A stretch of 64,000 bases of DNA from Adiantum capillus-veneris (lineage: Eukaryota > Streptophyta > Polypodiopsida > Polypodiales > Pteridaceae), in assembly GCA_014529385.2 (NCBI GenBank), contig CM043949.1, positions 106,556,554-106,620,553 of the forward strand, read 5' to 3'. Under the pieces are notes generated by a model, which did not search any database, was not told where the DNA came from, and saw only the letters and a program-made list of their open reading frames with translations. This document shows, one piece after another, positions 57,473 through 64,000 of this stretch (its first letter is position 1; every line of letters begins with the position of its first letter). Both the position numbers and the translations under genes were made by a program.

Positions 57473-59787
57473 AGGATTTACCTGATAAGGTGCACGACGG
57501 TGGTTTACTTATAGGACTAATTCTATGTATAATTTGCAGTGTCCTCATGTAAGTGTACGCCTCAATAAAATCATGGATGCTTATTGTCAGTGAAATAGGT
57601 TGCAAGCCATTTCCAGGTGGAATGTTTCCAAGATGGCCCTCTAAGCTGATCCTCCCTAGTGTTTTGAAAAGTTTTATTGGAATTGAATAGGGGTCTATCT
57701 ACTTGGGGTTATTTCAATGTATCCAGTCATGGGCTGATGTACAGAAGTGGTGTGGTTTTCGATTCATCTATCATGCGAGTTACGACTCACGCAAAGAATG
57801 TGAAACATGTAGATGCGCAAGATTTGAAAGATGCGAAATTACATTTCAAGAACATTGTTATTTAACGGAATGTTGAAGAGAAGTAGGTGTGCATTTCAAG
57901 ATTTCAAGCGTATTGAGAAGTTAAGGTCTTGCATGAACTTTCTAATCAAACGTTTTGGAAAATAGTAATTTGGTAAGGACTCTGCAATACTTGCTGATCA
58001 TTGTAGCATGTGTTATTATGGAGGGGCATGTAGGGTTGGTGCTATTTTGATCACATGGAGCTACTGCCATGTGGGACAATGTGCCTAGTACCTTAGTAAT
58101 TTTTGTAGGGGAATCTACTCTCGAAGTAGGCTAGATAGAGGGTATGCATGGGTGTTATTAACAAGAAACCGTAGGGCACTCTTTTGCCTACTTGAAGGCC
58201 CTTTGACAACCTTTGTACTTACGAGTACGGCCGACTGCCTTCATCGGCCTCTCTCTCCTTCGCTTCTCCTTTGAGCTCTCTCTTTTTTTTGCTCCCCCAC
58301 TTTTGGCTTATAGCCTTCATCTCGCAGAACGTGACGTGTAAAGGTAGACTCCCTCCGCCATATTATGTTAGTAGATGAGTGGCAAGGACTCTAGTTGTAG
58401 CCATAAGGAAATAGTTGAGAAAGACTTAGATATTGTACTTATGCATCTCTTACTTTGGTGTGCTTAATATTGTGATTAAACGAGTTCAAAAGGATGCATT
58501 GATTGGCTCTTACTTGGGCACTCCTCCACCGCCATGGAGTGAGGGCATGTCATAGAGCTCCTGTCTCATTATGGACATGCGTATTATGCACTTCAACACA
58601 ATGGAGAATGTGGTGGGGGATGACATATCGAGCTCTAAACAAGTTCCAAGTTGGATAATCACTAGCAAATAGTTGCCTAGGTGATTAATCCATGATTAGA
58701 GGTAAATATACTTTGCTCTCACACCATTGTAACTGCTAAACGTCCTCGGCTAGTACTGACGAGGAGCTGTTGTATGCTTTGTAAATCATGCAAATTGCAC
58801 CAAAGAACACAAGTCATGTGTAGTATTTTCATTTTCATAAATTCAAGGTAGGAGCAATAAAAGAAGATCGAGTTTCAAGTGAGTTGGCTCAAGTAGAGGG
58901 GCCCCATCATCCTAGAAGCGGCCCAAGCTTGGAGTCATTTCTGGTCATCTTGGAAGAGCTCGGTCACACAAAAGTTGATATAGTCCACTCATGATCTTCC
59001 CTCTCTTGATAGCAAATTGTTCACACTTAGAAAGACAAAATTTCGAGTCACTCTATCTCATCATCATTTACGGATGGTTGACAAATATCAATCTGCAAGA
59101 CCACTACCACTATATAACATTGCAAAGGCTGGATTTTAAAAGATGACCCGAAAAGAATTCCATTGTCACTTCTAGAGGTTGCATCATCCTTTTGGCACCC
59201 TAATGTCCTAAGGTCCACCTTAAACTAATTGCATTGGCACGTTTGAAGGGTGCTTCACCCTTTTGGCACCCTAAGGTCCTGATACGCACCTTATAGCCAT
59301 CTTCGTTATTTTGGCCTTTCCACTCTTTATATTTTCACTCTTTAGAATGGTCAATTCTAAAGAGGAAAACATTTACGTAGACCAAAATCAATTTTTTTGA
59401 CATTACCTCACTTTGAAATTATAGTCATGCTCGACTATGTACATATACGAGAGAAGGCAAACTAGGTCGTTGGCATTTAGCTAAGGATCCACGTTTATCA
59501 CATTGACAACATTTTATAGCAAATGACCAGTTTACTTGGTGCTTGGGAGTTTAGCTGTCACAAGCGTATGTGTTCATCATATCTACTATACTGTTTTGTA
59601 GTAAATAGCAACTCTACCTAGTCCTTTGGAAACATAGCTGTCGCCAATGTGTGTCCTTTTGTATGCATACATTTTGAAACATTTGAAACATAAATGAAGA
59701 GCATTTAAATGAACAAGCCAAAAAAGAAAAAACTTTTTCTTTCATTTCCCTTTGCAACATTTACATTGATGATTACTTTTCATGCAA

Positions 59788-59925
59788 TTCATTGCAAGCA
59801 TTAACTAAGTACATTTAATCTTCTTACTCTAACTAGCTTCATATATTCCTAATGGATTCATTGCAAGCATCAATTAAGTACATTTAATCTTTCGACGCTA
59901 ATTAGCTTTAAATCACATCTTGACC
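59788..59925 (+). repeat. 69-bp tandem duplication
   Basis: TTCATTGCAAGCAT(T/C)AA(C/T)TAAG begins at 59788 and again at 59857. Confidence 0.75.
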
Positions 59926-60056
59926 AAATGAAGCAATGGGTTTTGGTTGAAAATGAACCTTCCTCACCTCCTAGCACTTGAATCCAAAATCATGTTGGTA
60001 CCTCTATTCCAACGTGGGTTGCTAGACACTAGTTGAGTGTTAATGTTTGAGCATCG

Positions 60057-60320
60057 TCATTTTGAGTTTGTTGGTTTATAGCTTCTTAGCACTATTATCT
60101 CTTTGCAATAGAAGTTCATGAGATTTTCTCCAAACAATGGAATTTCTAGCTCATTGAGTGCTCTTGATGGGGTTGCACTTGGCTCAAAGGCTGGTACATC
60201 TGCTACCACTTCCTTGGTAGATTCTATGTGAGGTTTAATTGGTGGGATCTCCATGGCTTTGTTTGACTTGGAACCTCTATCCCACTCTTGGGTAGGATCA
60301 TCCTTAGGAGTATATGGCAT
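60057..60320 (-). CDS. Hypothetical 87-residue ORF, unrecognised
   Basis: Opens MPYTPKDDPTQEWDRGSK; middle part VPAFEPSATPSRALNELEIP; ends in a basic stretch. Pro/Glu/Lys-rich, no membrane span or known domain. Frames on the same strand further upstream (60838-61080) are also open but unrelated in any visible way. Could be a retroelement remnant or chance. Confidence 0.2.
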   Translation of the reverse strand: MPYTPKDDPTQEWDRGSKSNKAMEIPPIKPHIESTKEVVADVPAFEPSATPSRALNELEIPLFGENLMNFYCKEIIVLRSYKPTNSK

Positions 60321-61569
60321 GATTTTCCATTCTTACGGGGGATTCATGTGTATTGCCAACCAAAATGGCACTGTCTTGAGTGCCATCTATCAGTTCCTTG
60401 GTCATAAGATCCCAATTTGTCATAGGGATGGCTGTTGGTTGGGACATTGTAACCTCATTGGCTTATTGCTAGGCCGGAGCATGCCTAAAGGGATTGGATC
60501 TTTTGCAATTCATGATCAATGTGAGTGAGCAAAGGAGTGAGTGAAGGGCTCCATATGTACGTTCACACCTCCAATGCTTTAATTCACTCCTCTCATGGTA
60601 GAACTATCACTGGAGGCTCATCTCATTGATTTAATTTTAGGAGTTCTTGCTTAATGTTTGTGTAGTTTGGATTCAAGAAGAGAGTGTGCTACTTGAACTC
60701 TCAAACTTGCTCGCGTCTAGCTTCTGAAGTTCATAATCGGACATTCTATGAAAGGAATTAAAGAGAATTTAGTGTCCTACGCCAAGACGAGATTAGCGGT
60801 ACTACAAAAGTTAATTTTTTTTTTAGATAGACAAGGACTAGATAGTATAGATTCCCAAATCCTCAACTCTAAAAGTACACTTGGTTTTCTTTTTCCCTTG
60901 ACAATTTTTCAAAAAGAGCTTGATACACTGAAGTTTTCTTAATCTCATCCATGAAGAATTACCCTCAATAATTGCACGCACAATTGGTGGTGTGTAGGCT
61001 TGTGGTCTCTCCTTTCTAACCCTTTGCTCGTCATCGATTGACTCTTTAAAAATATTTTGGTTGAAAACTTCATATACCACACACCAATTGACCTATGGAT
61101 TTTGGTCCATTTGGAAGAATCAAAACACTACTTCATTTCAGTTTTTTGGTAAAAAACCCTTGGCTCATAGTGTTCTCCTTGTTATGCATATCTAGCCCTG
61201 TGTGATGATGTGGCCAATCATGGGATGATGTCTTTTGCCTGTGGAACCCTAGCGTCAATTCCTTCATTACATCTTGGGTCAACTAATCTTGCATGGTTTT
61301 GAGAGATACCCCTGCCCATGGGTCTATGCAAAAAGTTAAACAATTTATACTTTTATACAATTTTAATATACATCAGAATTGTGGAATCATTTGCATAGGG
61401 GAGGAGTTCTCAACTCCCGACTTAAGCCATGAGTCAGATTGCATCTAGATATACCTAGCGACTAGTGCTACCCTTGAATGTGTATGAATGAAAGCGTACT
61501 CAAAAAATAACCAAGTGGCGGGTGAGTATATGTGTATGCGCATAGTGGGAAGAAAGAGAGCACCACATA

Positions 61570-61572
<3 letters not shown>

Positions 61573-61612
<40 letters not shown>
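61573..61612 (+). repeat. (AG)n microsatellite
   Basis: About 40 bp of AG dinucleotides. Confidence 0.95.
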
Positions 61613-61618
<6 letters not shown>

Positions 61619-63611
61619 GAGGGTCAAATAGAGTGCATAGAGACACATGAGAATGACAAAAGAGAATCTTTATACGCCCCATCTAAATGACACAGACAAA
61701 CCATGAATTAATGCAATAACAAAATCTGGGTATTCCATAACTTCAAAATATAAATGACTAGTTGAAGCACCGGACCCCATGTAAAGATCGACTGATCCAC
61801 CCATACTACGGATAGAGAGAATTTCACTTTGCAGCAGGGAGCGAGCCTGAACACCTCCAATTTACCTGAGCCAACCATAAGTCGAGGCTGTTTCGCATCC
61901 CTCCATAAACCCAAGCTCTAAAAGGATTCCAAATACCAGCAGGTAGTAGGAAATCAACACCAACCGTAGAAGTTTAGGCGCTACGTCTCTTTGGTTCCAT
62001 GTGGGGTGTTTAGAAAAAGCTAAGGTAAGATCGCGATGCATTAGCAGTGTAGGTCATTCAACCCCCGATGCACTAACCGTATAAATGAGACTAACAAAAA
62101 TGAAGAAGATCTAGGCAACACCCCTGATCTAGCAAATCCTTAGGTCATTGACCTTTTTATCTATGGCTAAGAGATATAGGTGATCCTAATTTCATCGTGA
62201 CGCTATCATGAGAAACATAACACATGAGTCCAATCAAAATAGCATATTGATACGCACAAACAATCCTTTCCAAGTAGTATAGGGTCTTTACCCTTACACA
62301 TCTACCACAAACCATTAAATCCACTTCATACTCCAATCCAAGAGAATAAACCATAATCTAATCCCATCGCATGGGTAAGCACTCCACTCTATTCTAGGTG
62401 ATGCACATCCTTCCTAGAAAACCACTTAACCACATAACACGGCTTCAAAAATTTTGGCAACACAACCATAACAAAAGATAAATAAATCCAAGAGTTACAC
62501 GAGCTTTCGTAATCAACACCGCAATCATCATCCATGAGAAATCTCAGCCACTAGTTCTGTAACTAGCCACTCAAGTGTCCTATTTTTGTAGCAACTTGTC
62601 ATAATTATTTGGTGAAGCTATAAAAAAGATTTATGAGTCACATTCATACCTTAGGTCACTTATGAGGTGAAGAACATAGACAAATTTTAATTTTTCTAAA
62701 GTTACTACCAAAGTAAGATTATGGTGATAAGTCTTAAGATGAGAAAATCATAAAAATTTAGTGTAGTTTTAACAAAATTTTCATAGATTGAATATAACTT
62801 CTCATCAAAATAAGATTTTGCATAGACTTCAAGGTGTATGGATAGGAAAAAACTCATTATAGCAAGAAATTGAGCTTCATAACTTAGGTATGAAACTAGA
62901 GTTTTGTTAAGATAAAAAATCTAAATCATAAAAATGATGACAAAGAGAAAAAATTTGGTCTTTTAAAGCCTCTTTTGTTAACATGATGAGAATTTGGGAC
63001 AAAAATCAAGGTCCGTACTATATCTATAGGCCAATACCCATCAACTAAGCAGGTTTCAAGGTTTCAAACTCATGCGTATTTTGTATTTTAAGCTCATTTA
63101 AAAAAGTTTATAATGCGCAATTTCTTGCAAAAACAACATTGCTATAAAAGACTAATGAAGGTGTATATATAAATTCCCAATTGTGTCTATATAAAGTATA
63201 TGTATAAAAATAAGTGAGATAAATAGAAAAATTCAAAATTGTACTTTATTTTAAGGATAATCTTTGAAAAATCACAAAAGAATTACAATATGCACAATTT
63301 TTTGGATACAACAAAAATCACCAAATGTGGCTTGCATAACCATCAAATAGTATCACCTTAAGTAATGGAGCTCTAGATCTACTATATATGCATCATAAGA
63401 CATTGCAAATTTAGATGAACTAAATGTTTTATGTGGTCATTAATTGAATTCTTAAACATTGCATATTTGATTTACACGACTTTCTATAATTAATTTAGTC
63501 ACAAACAATTTTCATTTCACACGAAAGCTACAAAAATGTCAAACACATATATAAGTAGCTACCATGGATTATTGCATGCACCCTGTTGATTTTTTTCTTA
63601 GACTAGAGGAG

Positions 63612-63799
63612 GAGTTTTAGTGAAACATCGACTACCGTTTTGCGTAGGTGCTTTAGATGAGTGTATTTACTATTGAAGTTGTGTACAAAAGTGATGGATT
63701 AGGACGAGTTTTAGTGAAACATCGACTACCGTTTTGCGTAGGTGCTTTAGATGAGTGTATTTACTATTGAGGTTGTGTACAAAAGTGATGGATTATAAT
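63612..63799 (+). repeat. 94-bp tandem duplication
   Basis: Copies start at 63612 and 63706 and differ at about one or two bases, so the duplication is recent. Confidence 0.9.
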
Positions 63800-64000
63800 T
63801 TTTATGTTTAATTTGGATAACATTTTATAAGTTTGCAAAAGTATTTCTTGAGATTTTTTCTAAATTTAATGTGCTAAAGTGTCCTTTTTGGTACCAAACT
63901 AGTGTTAACCATAAACCATATTTCTTATAAAACCAACGCCCACACTTGGAGTTTTGACTATACATGGTGCAGTCAAACCAAATCAACACACATGGCTCTC

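Larger units (their letters stand above)
56601..60056. other. 3' flank of KMS/VMP1 and gene-free DNA
   Basis: 3'-UTR extent is unknown; a possible AATAAA lies at 57564-57569. (CA)n tract at 57424-57472. A 69-bp tandem duplication lies at about 59788-59925 (TTCATTGCAAGCAT... twice), and a shorter repeat of CTTTTGGCACCCTAA at 59189 and 59252. No gene supported. Confidence 0.45.
60321..64000. other. AT-rich gene-free end of the window
   Basis: (AG)n tract at 61573-61612. A 94-bp near-perfect tandem duplication lies at 63612-63799 (GAGTTTTAGTGAAACATCGA... twice). From 62600 on the DNA is very AT-rich. I see no gene, RNA or transposon end here. Confidence 0.45.

Overview
The window is nuclear DNA of a land plant with a large, repeat-rich genome. 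The evidence is plant-type GT-AG introns, a plant KMS/VMP1 gene, Ty1/copia and Ty3/gypsy elements with plant-style primer sites, APE-type LINEs, and very long AG/CT, AC/GT and poly-C tracts. The mix would suit a fern, lycophyte or gymnosperm. The lineage is an inference and I could not test it.

Layout. 1-2.06 kb: a small gag-only copia-type element (TR-GAG-like). 3.5-12.65 kb: a decayed Ty3/gypsy element with several zinc knuckles, a normal protease-RT-RNaseH-integrase order and a second retropepsin-like segment after integrase. 13-15.3 kb: a small orphan ORF, then a minus-strand gypsy remnant in which protease is joined to integrase. 15.3-19.5 kb: a 63-bp minisatellite, a possible CACTA-type terminus, CT tracts and AT-rich DNA. 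19.5-22.45 kb: three LINE 3' ends in a row, sharing a hairpin 3' terminus and similar target flanks. 23.3-28.57 kb: an element with very short (about 143 bp) LTRs and a decayed interior. 29.0-29.4 kb: a processed-looking CHCH-domain (CHCHD2/10-like) pseudogene. 29.6-30.9 kb: two inverted SINE-like copies.

32.2-56.6 kb: the one convincing host gene, a KMS/VMP1-type ER membrane protein on the plus strand. Eight exons between 53842 and 56600 are clear. Two further upstream exons (32189-32216 and 35517-35585) keep the phase and complete a 458-codon frame, which implies introns of 3.3 kb and 18.3 kb. Intron 1 holds an LTR-PBS-LTR mini-element with only 10 bp between its LTRs and an exact 5-bp target duplication. 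Intron 2 holds a nested stack: a gag-protease gypsy relative, a solo LTR with exact target duplication, a LINE, and inside the LINE's endonuclease region a nearly intact minus-strand chromovirus (41297-49733, LTRs 1479 bp each, duplication TCTAC). The chromovirus has one in-frame stop within integrase.

56.6-64 kb: AT-rich flank with microsatellites and short tandem duplications; no gene I can support.

Nearly everything outside the KMS/VMP1 gene is mobile DNA. The most unusual points are the LTR-PBS-LTR structure, the post-integrase protease-like ORF, the TE-filled 18-kb intron and the layered insertion history.
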